From Runella defluvii (GTDB taxonomy: Bacteria > Bacteroidota > Bacteroidia > Cytophagales > Spirosomataceae): 64,000 bases of DNA. Below the pieces are notes generated by a model. It made no database searches. It worked only from the letters and a program-made list of their open reading frames with translations, and was not told where the DNA came from. Position 1 is the first letter of the stretch. The number at the start of each line of letters is the position of its first letter. Positions 7,780 through 15,682 of this stretch are shown one piece after another. Location of the stretch: contig NZ_JACIBY010000007.1 of NCBI RefSeq assembly GCF_014195535.1, positions 62,001 through 126,000 on the forward strand, given 5' to 3'. Made by a program: the position numbers and the translations under genes.

Positions 7780-8769
7780 TTAGTGAACCAACGTGGTGGT
7801 TTTGGAAAGCTGGTTATTCTCAAAATCTGACAGGTTTTGCAACGTCACTTGGGCGATTTGAGTGAGGGCTTCTTCCGTAAAAAAGCCTTGGTGCGCTGTA
7901 ATCAGCACATTTGGAAAACTCATCAGTCGCATGAGCATATCGTCTTGGATGATGCTTTCCGAAAAATCATTGAAAAACAAATCGGCTTCTTGTTCATAGA
8001 CATCAATGCCTAAATATCCTAATTTTCCGTTTTTTAGGGCATTAATAACCGCTTTAGTGTCGATAAGCCCGCCGCGACTCGTATTGATGAGCATGGCGTT
8101 AGGTTTCATTTTTTCGAGCGACTCGCTGTTAATGAGGCGATTGGTTTGGGGCGTGAGCGGACAGTGCAGTGAAATTACGTCCGACTGGGCAAATAGCTCG
8201 TCTAATTCCACAAATTGAATTCCTGCATTGATAAGAACAGGATTGGGATGAATGTCATAAGCCAGTACTTTGCACCCAAACCCTTTCATAATGAATGCAA
8301 AAGCCTCCCCAATTTTTCCTGTTCCGACCACACCGACGGTTTTCCCGTACAAATCAAAACCCGTGAGGCGTTCCAACGAAAAATTCCCTTCACGGACGCG
8401 GTTGTAAGCTTTATGCGTTTTTCGATTAAGCGTCATGATGAGTGCCACGGCGTGTTCGGCCACGGCGTGAGGCGAGTAAGCAGGTACACGAACGACGGCA
8501 ATGCCCTGTTTTTGAGCCGCTTGAAGGTCCACATTGTTGAAACCCGCACAGCGTAGGGCGATGATTTTGATGTTTCGCGCGGCGAGTTGTGTAATGACTT
8601 CAGCGTTGAGTTGGTCATTGACAAAGACGCATACCCCGTCGTAGCCGTTGGTCAAATCAACGCTTTCGGCGTTGAGGGGATTTTCAAAGTATTTTAACTC
8701 ATGGTATGTATTGTAGCGGTTAAAATAGATTTTATCGTAGATTTTTGAACTGAAAAATGCAATTTTCAT
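7780..8769 (-). CDS. D-2-hydroxyacid dehydrogenase (D-lactate dehydrogenase type)
   Basis: 329 aa NAD-dependent enzyme reducing pyruvate to D-lactate or acting on a related 2-keto acid. The N-terminus MKIAFFSSKIYDK is typical of LdhA-like proteins. The nucleotide-binding loop is VGVVGTGKIGEAF. Catalytic residues are the Arg of NTSRGGLID, the Glu of DVYEQE and the His of TAHQGFFTEEAL. It diverges from the BON-LysM gene. The exact substrate cannot be set from sequence. Confidence 0.9.
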   Translation of the reverse strand: MKIAFFSSKIYDKIYFNRYNTYHELKYFENPLNAESVDLTNGYDGVCVFVNDQLNAEVITQLAARNIKIIALRCAGFNNVDLQAAQKQGIAVVRVPAYSPHAVAEHAVALIMTLNRKTHKAYNRVREGNFSLERLTGFDLYGKTVGVVGTGKIGEAFAFIMKGFGCKVLAYDIHPNPVLINAGIQFVELDELFAQSDVISLHCPLTPQTNRLINSESLEKMKPNAMLINTSRGGLIDTKAVINALKNGKLGYLGIDVYEQEADLFFNDFSESIIQDDMLMRLMSFPNVLITAHQGFFTEEALTQIAQVTLQNLSDFENNQLSKTTTLVH

Positions 8770-8809
8770 ACCTTTTGTGTGACTTAAAACTAAAATAACG
8801 GTCTAACGA

Positions 8810-8840
8810 TTTGCAAGGACTTAAAAAACACTTAGATTTG
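8810..8840 (+). promoter_or_regulatory. promoter of the BON-LysM gene
   Basis: TTTG (8810-8813), a 19-base spacer and TAGATTTG (8833-8840) give a complete Bacteroidota-type promoter, 49 bases before the ATG at 8890. Confidence 0.7.
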
Positions 8841-8889
8841 AGCCTTGTGAATCAAATATAGTATAAACCAAACAAAATCTTTTTCAACC

Positions 8890-9351
8890 ATGGGACTCAT
8901 GTCATTTTTTAAGGGTGTTGGAGAAAAAATCTTCGGCAAAGACGAACCAGCTGCAGCACCTGAAAAAGTTGCGGAACTCAAAGCAGGCGCGTTGTTACAA
9001 CACGTAAAAACGTTGGGCTTGCCTTACAATAAACTTATTGTAAAAGTTGCGGGTCACACCGTTATTATCGAAGGTGAAGTTGCGAAACAAGAAGACGCTG
9101 AAAAAATCGCGTTGGCAGTAGGAAACGTTGAAGGCGTTGAAGCTGTTGATAACAAAATGGAGGTAGCTGAACCAGCTCCAGAGGCTCAGTATCACACAGT
9201 TGTAGAAGGTGATTGGCTTTCTAAAATCTCAGCTAAGTACTACGGAGACCCAATGAAGTACGAAATTATTTTTGAAGCAAACAAGCCAATGTTGACTCAC
9301 CCTGACAAAATTTACCCAGGTCAGGTGTTGCGCATTCCGCCGCTTTCATAA
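8890..9351 (+). CDS. lysM: BON and LysM domain protein (YgaU/LysM family)
   Basis: 153 aa. A BON domain covers roughly residues 35-95 (VAGHTVIIEGEVAKQEDAEKI, VEGVEAVDNKMEV). A LysM domain forms the C-terminus (YHTVVEGDWLSKISAKYYGD ... IYPGQVLRIPPL). It resembles the E. coli potassium-binding protein Kbp/YgaU in order and size. No signal peptide is seen, so a cytoplasmic location, as for Kbp, is plausible. A consensus promoter lies directly upstream and a double hairpin downstream. Confidence 0.9.
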   Translation: MGLMSFFKGVGEKIFGKDEPAAAPEKVAELKAGALLQHVKTLGLPYNKLIVKVAGHTVIIEGEVAKQEDAEKIALAVGNVEGVEAVDNKMEVAEPAPEAQYHTVVEGDWLSKISAKYYGDPMKYEIIFEANKPMLTHPDKIYPGQVLRIPPLS

Positions 9352-9376
9352 TTCAACTTTCTGAAAGTTTTAACCC

Positions 9377-9409
9377 AACTTCCCGAAAGTTTTGAACTTT
9401 CGGGAAGTT
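9377..9409. repeat. 15-bp perfect hairpin, TTCCCGAAAGTT family, copy 1
   Basis: AACTTCCCGAAAGTT and its exact reverse complement are separated by TTG. No T run follows, so alone it is a poor terminator. A second member of the family is at 10526-10560; the two bracket the ppk2 gene. Confidence 0.75.
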
Positions 9410-9415
9410 CTCCTC

Positions 9416-9454
9416 AAGCCCTTCTAAGCGTCATTTCTTGGAAGGGCTTTTTTG
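9416..9454 (+). terminator. terminator after the BON-LysM gene
   Basis: AAGCCCTTC/GAAGGGCTT stem (9416-9424 with 9441-9449), 16-base loop, then a T run. Confidence 0.75.
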
Positions 9455-9575
9455 TTTTTACTACCCCCAAAAAAGTGAAACTGATTTTTATCATGGTTTG
9501 GGTTAACAAAAAGTCATAAAAGGCTAGTGGGAAAATGATTGTTTTGAGAACAAACATTTTAACCATCGTCGCACT

Positions 9576-10520
9576 ATGACAAAACGTATTTCTTCCTCGA
9601 CACCCATTGCGGCCCCAAGCCCCGCGTCAGAATCGGTAGTTGCTAGTTCCATTGTTGATGTAAATGAAGTGGATGCGTCCATTCAATTGTCCGAACTGCG
9701 CAACCTTCGCACCAAAAAAGACCTGTCCGATTTATTTAAACGCAACAACTCTGATCCCCGTAAAGTGCTGGAAACCATTCGCTACGAAGAGGAATTGGAG
9801 AAATTACAAATCGAACTAGTAAAACTTCAACGTTGGGTACAGGCCAAGGGAAAACGGATTGCGATTTTGTTTGAAGGGCGCGATGCGGCTGGAAAAGGAG
9901 GAACCATTCGGCGATTTACGGAACACCTCAATCCCCGTGCGATGCGGGTGGTGGCCCTACCCAAACCGACTGAAGAAGAAAAAGGTCAATGGTATTTTCA
10001 ACGCTACGCCAAGCAACTTCCCAACCGTGGCGAAATTGTTTTTTTTGACCGAAGCTGGTACAACCGCGCGGTGGTTGAGCCAGTCAATAACTTTTGTACG
10101 GAAGGGCAATACGATATTTTTATGCAGCAAGTGCCTGAGTTTGAGCACATGTTGTACGAAGACGGACTTATCATTATCAAGTTTTGGTTTTCGATTTCCA
10201 AGGAAGAACAGTTGAATCGGTTCAAATCGAGAAAAGCCAATCCGTTGAAACAGTGGAAATTAAGCCCCGTAGATATGCAAGCACAAGAAAAATGGACGAC
10301 CTACACGAAGTTCAAAGAACAGATGTTTAGCAAAACGCACACTTCGTTTAGTCCGTGGATTATTGTGAAGGCCAACAACAAACAAAAAGCGCGTTTAGAA
10401 AGTATTCGGTACGTATTGTCCATTATTCCTTACGAAGGAAAAGACAAAAGCGGTGTTTCACTCTATCCCAATCCTAATATCATTACGCGTTTTCACCGAA
10501 ATGCAATGACGGTGGATTGA
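9576..10520 (+). CDS. ppk2: polyphosphate kinase 2 family protein
   Basis: 314 aa. The PPK2 core starts near residue 90 with Walker A in LFEGRDAAGKGGTIRRF, then lid and Walker B parts VVALPKPTEEEKGQWYFQRY and FFDRSWYNRAVVEPV, and ends with FKSRKANPLKQWKLSPVD and WIIVKANNKQKAR. These enzymes move phosphate between polyphosphate and nucleotides (GDP/ADP to GTP/ATP). The first ~45 residues are a Ser/Ala/Pro-rich extension with no recognisable domain. It stands alone between two copies of the TTCCCGAAAGTT hairpin. Confidence 0.93.
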   Translation: MTKRISSSTPIAAPSPASESVVASSIVDVNEVDASIQLSELRNLRTKKDLSDLFKRNNSDPRKVLETIRYEEELEKLQIELVKLQRWVQAKGKRIAILFEGRDAAGKGGTIRRFTEHLNPRAMRVVALPKPTEEEKGQWYFQRYAKQLPNRGEIVFFDRSWYNRAVVEPVNNFCTEGQYDIFMQQVPEFEHMLYEDGLIIIKFWFSISKEEQLNRFKSRKANPLKQWKLSPVDMQAQEKWTTYTKFKEQMFSKTHTSFSPWIIVKANNKQKARLESIRYVLSIIPYEGKDKSGVSLYPNPNIITRFHRNAMTVD

Positions 10521-10525
10521 TAGCT

Positions 10526-10560
10526 ACCTTCCCGAAAGTTTTTTAAACTTTCGGGAAGGT
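10526..10560. terminator. 16-bp perfect hairpin between convergent genes, TTCCCGAAAGTT family, copy 2
   Basis: ACCTTCCCGAAAGTTT (10526-10541) pairs fully with AAACTTTCGGGAAGGT (10545-10560) across a TTT loop. It ends one base before the convergent FemAB-like gene, so it may stop transcription from both sides. Confidence 0.65.
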
Positions 10561-10561
10561 T

Positions 10562-11527
10562 TCAGACTTGAGGGGAGGCTTTCTTTCTCCGATACGCCTG
10601 TAATTGTTTCAGCGGAAAAGGCAGGTTATTATAATGCAGCACCGAATACCGTTCGGGCTGAGCACCGAAGGAAGCATAAAACGAGGCAATGGATGCCTTT
10701 TCGGGACTTTCAAAGTCGAAAATATAGACTGAGTTGGCGTAGGTTTGAAAGAGTTGATCAATCAACAATGTACGCGCGTTGCCTTTACGCCCGACGGGAG
10801 AGGCGGCGTTGAACAAATAAATAATGCGCTGATCGTGGATGGCAAACAGCGCTCCAGCTTCTATTTTTCCGTCTTTGAGCGCATAGATAAGGCGCGCGGC
10901 GTTTTGGTATCGCAATACTTCTACCACCTTGCGTAATAATTCGTAAGCCGTTTCGGCCACGCCACCCTGAATGTTGGCAGCATGGTTTTCTTGAAACAAT
11001 TGTATCAGTGGGTCAAGGTCTTGGCTCTCGGTGATTTCCCACCCAAAACGAAGCGCCCGTTGTAGGTTCATCCGACGGTCGGGAGAATAGCGTTGACGGA
11101 GGGTAGGGTAGGGTGCATCCAGCGGAAAAAGGTGCGTGTAGCAGTGCCGAAGTTCAAATTGTGGAGGAAATTGTTCTCCCAAAAACCGCCCAGAATAACT
11201 AGAAACGTACCGAAAATGCGTAGAAAGAGCTTCCAAAAAAGCAGCTTGCACCGAGGCAAGCTCGACCGAAGGTGCAGTGAAAATTCCTAAAAATTGACAG
11301 TAAAATGGCTGTTGGACTACGTTTAACCCCCATTTTTGCTGAACAGGCAACGGCATGATGGCCTTCCAAATTCCTTCTTCTTCCCAAACCAATGCCTGCC
11401 ACTGCGGTGAAACCACCTCCAAATACCACGAATAGGCATACACGACCCGCTGCGGGGAAGCCGCAATAAAAGCATCCCAACGGCTAAGGGAAAAATCGGT
11501 ATGCGGGAGGAGGTGGAGGTTACCCAA
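10562..11527 (-). CDS. FemAB/GNAT-like acyltransferase
   Basis: 321 aa, cytoplasmic. The C-terminal half looks like a GNAT/FemAB (BioF2-like) domain: LIQLFQENHAANIQ, RLIYALKDGKIEAGALFAI, IIYLFNAASPVGRKGNARTLL and the final YASFGAQPERY. Such proteins transfer aminoacyl or acyl groups; the substrate here is unknown. The start overlaps the last 8 bases of dnaA, so it is read through from dnaA and probably translationally coupled to it. Confidence 0.75.
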   Translation of the reverse strand: MGNLHLLPHTDFSLSRWDAFIAASPQRVVYAYSWYLEVVSPQWQALVWEEEGIWKAIMPLPVQQKWGLNVVQQPFYCQFLGIFTAPSVELASVQAAFLEALSTHFRYVSSYSGRFLGEQFPPQFELRHCYTHLFPLDAPYPTLRQRYSPDRRMNLQRALRFGWEITESQDLDPLIQLFQENHAANIQGGVAETAYELLRKVVEVLRYQNAARLIYALKDGKIEAGALFAIHDQRIIYLFNAASPVGRKGNARTLLIDQLFQTYANSVYIFDFESPEKASIASFYASFGAQPERYSVLHYNNLPFPLKQLQAYRRKKASPQV

Positions 11528-12947
11528 AATTACTCCGAATTTTTTGGAGCGCTTCTTTGACTGCTTCGTCTTGTTCCATCAAATCACTGATGGTCTGTAC
11601 GGCGTGAATGACCGTGCTGTGGTCGCGGCCGCCAAAGTGATAGCCAATGGATTTCAACGACAAGTCGGTGAGTTCTTTGGCAAAATACATGGCCACTTGA
11701 CGCGGGAATACCAACTCTTTTTTACGGCTCTTGCTTTTCAAATCGGCGATGGTCACGTCGTAAAAGTCGGATACAATGTCCTGAATCGTGTCGATGTTGA
11801 CTTCCTTTTCTTCGGTAGAAACAATGTTTTTCAACACGTTTTTGGCCAATTCAAGGTCAATGTCGCGGCGGACGAGCGATGCCTGCGCCATAAGGGAGAT
11901 AATTACGCCCTCAAGTTCGCGAACGTTGGTATTGACACTGTGTGCCACGTACTCAATCACACTTGCTTCAATGTAAATCCCCTCGGCTTGGAGTTTGCGC
12001 TGAATGATGGCAATCCGCGTTTCGAGGTCGGGTTGTTGGAGGTCGGCCGTAAGTCCCCACTTAAAGCGCGAAAGCAAACGGTCTTGAAGTCCTTGTAATT
12101 CACTCGGACGACGGTCGGAGGTCATGATGATTTGACGTCCCGATTGGTGCAAGTGATTAAAAATATGGAAGAAAGTATCTTGCGTTTTTTCTTTGCCCGA
12201 CAAAAACTGCACATCGTCCAAAATCAACGTATCCACCCGCATGTAGAAGTCGGTGAAATCTTGCAGGGTGTTGTTTTTGATGGCGTTGATAAATTGGTTC
12301 GTAAATTTTTCCGAAGAAACGTACAACACCGATTTATCGCCAAAATGACCTTTGATGTGGTTACCGATGGCTTGTACCAAGTGTGTTTTGCCCAAGCCCA
12401 CGCCGCCATAAATCAGAAGCGGGTTGAACGAAGTAACGCCTGGGCGCTGCGCGACGGCCATTCCAGCCGAGCGGGCCAAACGGTTGCAATCTCCCTCGAT
12501 GTAGTTATCAAAACTGTAATTGGCATTGAGAAACAAATCCAACTCCGTCGTATCAATCCCTCTTACGGGCGGTGGAGCAGGCTTTCGGGGTTCAGAAGCT
12601 GCTTTCTGACGCGCCTCGGCCGCTACGGGCGAGTTGGTCGTCGGAACGTGCACCTTAATCGGCGGCTGGCGGTCGGTGCCAGTGTCAACAATGATAGAGT
12701 ATTCGAGTTGTCCTTCACGGCCAATAGCGAAATCGAGTGCGCGTCGAAGAACGTGAATATAGTTTTCTTCGAGCCACTCATAAAAAAACTGACTAGGTAC
12801 TTGTATGGTCAAAGTTTTCCCATCAAGCCGAAAGGGGACAATCGGCTCAAACCAGGTTTTAAAACTTTGTTCGGAGATATTTGCCTTGATGACTTGCAGG
12901 CATTTCTCCCATACCTCATCGACTTCGCGGCGTAATTGATAGTTCAC
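11520..12947 (-). CDS. dnaA: chromosomal replication initiator DnaA
   Basis: 475 aa AAA+ initiator. Domain I covers residues 1-90, a Pro/Ala-rich linker about 90-140, the AAA+ core has Walker A GGVGLGKTHL and Walker B LILDDVQFL, and the C-terminal DNA-binding domain carries the signature GGRDHSTVIHAVQTI. The start is a GTG at 12947. A consensus promoter lies 29 bases upstream. No cluster of DnaA boxes was found around the gene, so the origin is not placed here. Confidence 0.98.
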   Translation of the reverse strand: MNYQLRREVDEVWEKCLQVIKANISEQSFKTWFEPIVPFRLDGKTLTIQVPSQFFYEWLEENYIHVLRRALDFAIGREGQLEYSIIVDTGTDRQPPIKVHVPTTNSPVAAEARQKAASEPRKPAPPPVRGIDTTELDLFLNANYSFDNYIEGDCNRLARSAGMAVAQRPGVTSFNPLLIYGGVGLGKTHLVQAIGNHIKGHFGDKSVLYVSSEKFTNQFINAIKNNTLQDFTDFYMRVDTLILDDVQFLSGKEKTQDTFFHIFNHLHQSGRQIIMTSDRRPSELQGLQDRLLSRFKWGLTADLQQPDLETRIAIIQRKLQAEGIYIEASVIEYVAHSVNTNVRELEGVIISLMAQASLVRRDIDLELAKNVLKNIVSTEEKEVNIDTIQDIVSDFYDVTIADLKSKSRKKELVFPRQVAMYFAKELTDLSLKSIGYHFGGRDHSTVIHAVQTISDLMEQDEAVKEALQKIRSNFG

Positions 12948-12975
12948 TCAACTCTATTTTTTGGACAAAGGGCTG

Positions 12976-13005
12976 CAAAATTAGGGAAAACTTACGCATA
13001 AACAA
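12976..13005 (-). promoter_or_regulatory. dnaA promoter
   Basis: On the minus strand: TTG (13005-13003), 19-base spacer, TAATTTTG (12983-12976), 28 bases before the GTG. The rest of the 238-base dnaA-mutA gap is AT-rich and contains a palindrome TTTTTTGCAAAAAA (13042-13055). Confidence 0.65.
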
Positions 13006-13108
13006 CAAGCAGGAGGTGCTGATTTTTGTCAGAAATGCAGTTTTTTTGCAAAAAATCATGGGTTTTTTGCGCATCTATATCTATATAGCAGCAAATCCAG
13101 CACAAGGC

Positions 13109-13139
13109 TTGAAACGGAAAGTTATTCCCTCTATTTTTA
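13109..13139 (+). promoter_or_regulatory. possible mutA promoter
   Basis: TTG (13109-13111), 20-base spacer, TATTTTTA (13132-13139), one base off TAnnTTTG, 46 bases before the mutA ATG. Confidence 0.4.
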
Positions 13140-13185
13140 CCCCATCGTTATAAAATTATTTTTTCTTTAAAAAGTACCAAACTTC

Positions 13186-14574
13186 ATGAACTTACCTCTT
13201 TTCTCCGAATTTTCCCCCGCCTCCAAAGAAATTTGGAAACAACAGACCCTCAAAGACTTAAAGGGAAAGGATTTTGAGGCAACCTTGTTTTGGAAAACGG
13301 CGGAAGGGATTGTGGTCGAACCTTACTATGCGGCGGAAGACCTTGTGGACGAGCGTTTTGTGGAAATACAAGCCTGCCAAGTCAAAAATACGGGTTGGCT
13401 CAATCAGCCACAAGTGGGAGTAGGGGAAGAAAAAGCAACCAATGCCCAACTCAAGGCATTACTTCAAAAAGGAGTGGATGCGTTGACGTTGGATTTGACA
13501 AAAAATCAAAAAATAGAACTGACAAAATTGCTCGATGGGATAAAGTTGAGTGAAACGCCCGTTTTTTTTCAAACAGGAGGACGAGAAGCGGCCACCGTTT
13601 CGGAATTACTCCGATTTATTCCTTACCAAATGAAAGGCGGTTTGGCCGACGACAGTTTGGCGCGTTGGACGCAAACGGGGGAACTTTCAGCCACGTATTT
13701 TGAAGAGTTGGCCAACTGTATTCGACACACTCAAACATCGCCGCAGTTTCGGACGGTGTGCGTCAGTAGTCATGCGTTTCATAATGCAGGGGCAACTACT
13801 GCGCAAGAATTGGCCTTCACACTCTCGTCGGCTGTGACCTACCTAGATAAACTTACCGATGAAGGGCTTTCGGTCGAAGATATTTTGCAAAAAGTATATT
13901 TCTCGTTGTCGATTGGTACGAATTATTTTTTGGAAATCGCTAAACTCCGTGCACTGCGGTATTTGTGGGAGCGAATCAGTGGGCAGTTTTTGAAGGAAGG
14001 AGATACCTCCTTGCGTCAAGCGAACTGCTACATCCATGCGCAGACATCGACGTTTTATGAGGCAGCCACCACGCCCAATACCAATATGCTACGCGCCACG
14101 ACGGAGGCCATGAGTGCGGTTATGGGCGGTTGTGATGCGTTAACCGTTCACGCGTACGATGCAGTTTTTCAGGAAACGGACGAGTTCTCAGAGCGGATTG
14201 CTCGGAATATTTCCATTTTGTTGAAGGGGGAAAGTTATTTAGACAAGACTATTGACCCTGCGGCGGGAAGTTATTACCTCGAAAACCTGACGCTTCAATT
14301 GGCCGATGCGGCTTGGGCATTGTTCTTGGCTATTGAAGAAAAAGGTGGGTTTATGGAGGCAATTGCCCAAAATTTTATTCAAGATGCCATTGAGGAGAAT
14401 TTCCAACAAACGCTCAAAGCTTTGGAAGAAGGGAAACGTGTGATGGTGGGCGTCAATAAATTTAGGTTTGATGATGGCACCGTTGTGATACCTCCCGCCA
14501 TTGATGAAAAGTCCATTCAATCAGCGTTTAAATTACTTGTCAACCGTCGAATTGCCCAATCGTTTGAAGTATAA
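13186..14574 (+). CDS. mutA: methylmalonyl-CoA mutase small subunit, short form
   Basis: 462 aa. The TIM-barrel part of the mutase is recognisable: LFWKTAEGIVVEPYY near the start, ETPVF-type barrel strands, TSTFYEAATTPNTNMLRATTEAMSAVMGGCDAL and DPAAGSYYLENLT. It partners the catalytic large subunit (15683-17833) in interconverting succinyl-CoA and methylmalonyl-CoA. Typical small subunits are above 600 aa with a degenerate cobalamin-like C-terminal domain; here the protein stops at the end of the barrel, so that domain is missing. A permease gene lies between it and mutB. Confidence 0.9.
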   Translation: MNLPLFSEFSPASKEIWKQQTLKDLKGKDFEATLFWKTAEGIVVEPYYAAEDLVDERFVEIQACQVKNTGWLNQPQVGVGEEKATNAQLKALLQKGVDALTLDLTKNQKIELTKLLDGIKLSETPVFFQTGGREAATVSELLRFIPYQMKGGLADDSLARWTQTGELSATYFEELANCIRHTQTSPQFRTVCVSSHAFHNAGATTAQELAFTLSSAVTYLDKLTDEGLSVEDILQKVYFSLSIGTNYFLEIAKLRALRYLWERISGQFLKEGDTSLRQANCYIHAQTSTFYEAATTPNTNMLRATTEAMSAVMGGCDALTVHAYDAVFQETDEFSERIARNISILLKGESYLDKTIDPAAGSYYLENLTLQLADAAWALFLAIEEKGGFMEAIAQNFIQDAIEENFQQTLKALEEGKRVMVGVNKFRFDDGTVVIPPAIDEKSIQSAFKLLVNRRIAQSFEV

Positions 14575-14587
14575 AAGCTAGGATAGA

Positions 14588-15622
14588 ATGACCACACCAG
14601 ATAAAGTAAGTCGGTATTTACAAATCCTGCTCATGGGGGCAGTGATTATGTATTTCACCAAAGTGATTAGCATTCCGATGATGTTTGGGTTACTGATTGC
14701 GATGGTACTTTACCCGCTTTGTCGGTGGCTTGAACAACGTCGTTGGCCTCGTAGTGCTGCCATTGCGGCGTGTCTTGCCATTGTGTTGGTGATTGGCGCG
14801 GGCTTGGTTGGAATTATGGTGTGGCAAGTGGTCGAATTACGGCAGGAACTACCACGATTGACGCTGAAAAGTGACAAGATATTGGTTGATTTTCAACAGT
14901 GGCTCACGACGAAATGGCATATTTCGCTTGACATGCAAATCAATTGGCTGCGACAGACGGCTAATAATTTGGGCAGTCGATTGGGAGCAGTGCTGTTGGG
15001 GACGGTCAATGCGACGGCAAGTTTACTGTTCAATTTGGTGATGATACCGCTTTTTACGGCCTTGTTTTTAAGCTACCGAGAACTGCTGATGCGGGGCTTA
15101 TATCAACTTTTTGGCGATGCAAACCGCAACCGAGTAAGGGTGGTAGCGATGCAAACGGTAGATACCTATTATAACTACATCAAAGGCTTGCTCTTGGTAT
15201 ATTTGATTGTTGGTATTCTCAACAGTGTGGGCTTGGCCATTGTGGGGTTAAACCAAGCGATTTTGTTTGGTTTTATTGCGTCCATTTTGACCATCATTCC
15301 TTACGTTGGGATTGCGATTGGGGCGTTGCTGCCCATTTCGGTTGCTTGGATGATGCACGATTCTATTTGGTATCCGTTGGGTGTGGTGGCGGTTTTTGGC
15401 ATCGTTCAGTATTTGGAAGCCAACGTCATTTTTCCTTGGGTGGTAGGCGTACAATTAAAGGTAAATACGCTGGCGTCGGTAGTGGCGTTGTTTTTGGGCG
15501 GGGTTATTTGGGGGGTATCGGGCATGGTGTTGTTTTTGCCTTTTGTGGCTATTTTAAAGCTCATCGCCGATAATGTGGACGAGTGGAAACCCTTAGCGAC
15601 GTTTTTAGGGCCTGATAAATAA
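14588..15622 (+). CDS. AI-2E family transporter (PerM-like permease)
   Basis: 344 aa integral membrane protein with about seven or eight helices and the family's arrangement: an N-terminal helix pair, a cytoplasmic stretch (LKSDKILVDFQQWLTTKW), then VDTYYNYIKGLLLVYLIVGILN and GFIASILTIIPYVGIAIGALLP. Members include PerM, TqsA and sodium/proton exchangers; the substrate is unknown here. It begins 13 bases after mutA and precedes mutB by 60, splitting the mutase pair; no functional link is known. Confidence 0.88.
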   Translation: MTTPDKVSRYLQILLMGAVIMYFTKVISIPMMFGLLIAMVLYPLCRWLEQRRWPRSAAIAACLAIVLVIGAGLVGIMVWQVVELRQELPRLTLKSDKILVDFQQWLTTKWHISLDMQINWLRQTANNLGSRLGAVLLGTVNATASLLFNLVMIPLFTALFLSYRELLMRGLYQLFGDANRNRVRVVAMQTVDTYYNYIKGLLLVYLIVGILNSVGLAIVGLNQAILFGFIASILTIIPYVGIAIGALLPISVAWMMHDSIWYPLGVVAVFGIVQYLEANVIFPWVVGVQLKVNTLASVVALFLGGVIWGVSGMVLFLPFVAILKLIADNVDEWKPLATFLGPDK

Positions 15623-15682
15623 AAACCCATCTGTGTGCATCCGTACGAAAAATGGTATGAATTAACATTTGAACTATAAATT

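Noticed and set aside
12132-12935. 267-codon frame antisense to dnaA
   Set aside because: Fully inside dnaA on the other strand and without any family resemblance.
12948-13185. Possible replication origin next to dnaA
   Set aside because: The region is AT-rich, but no cluster of TTATCCACA-like boxes was seen there or around dnaA.
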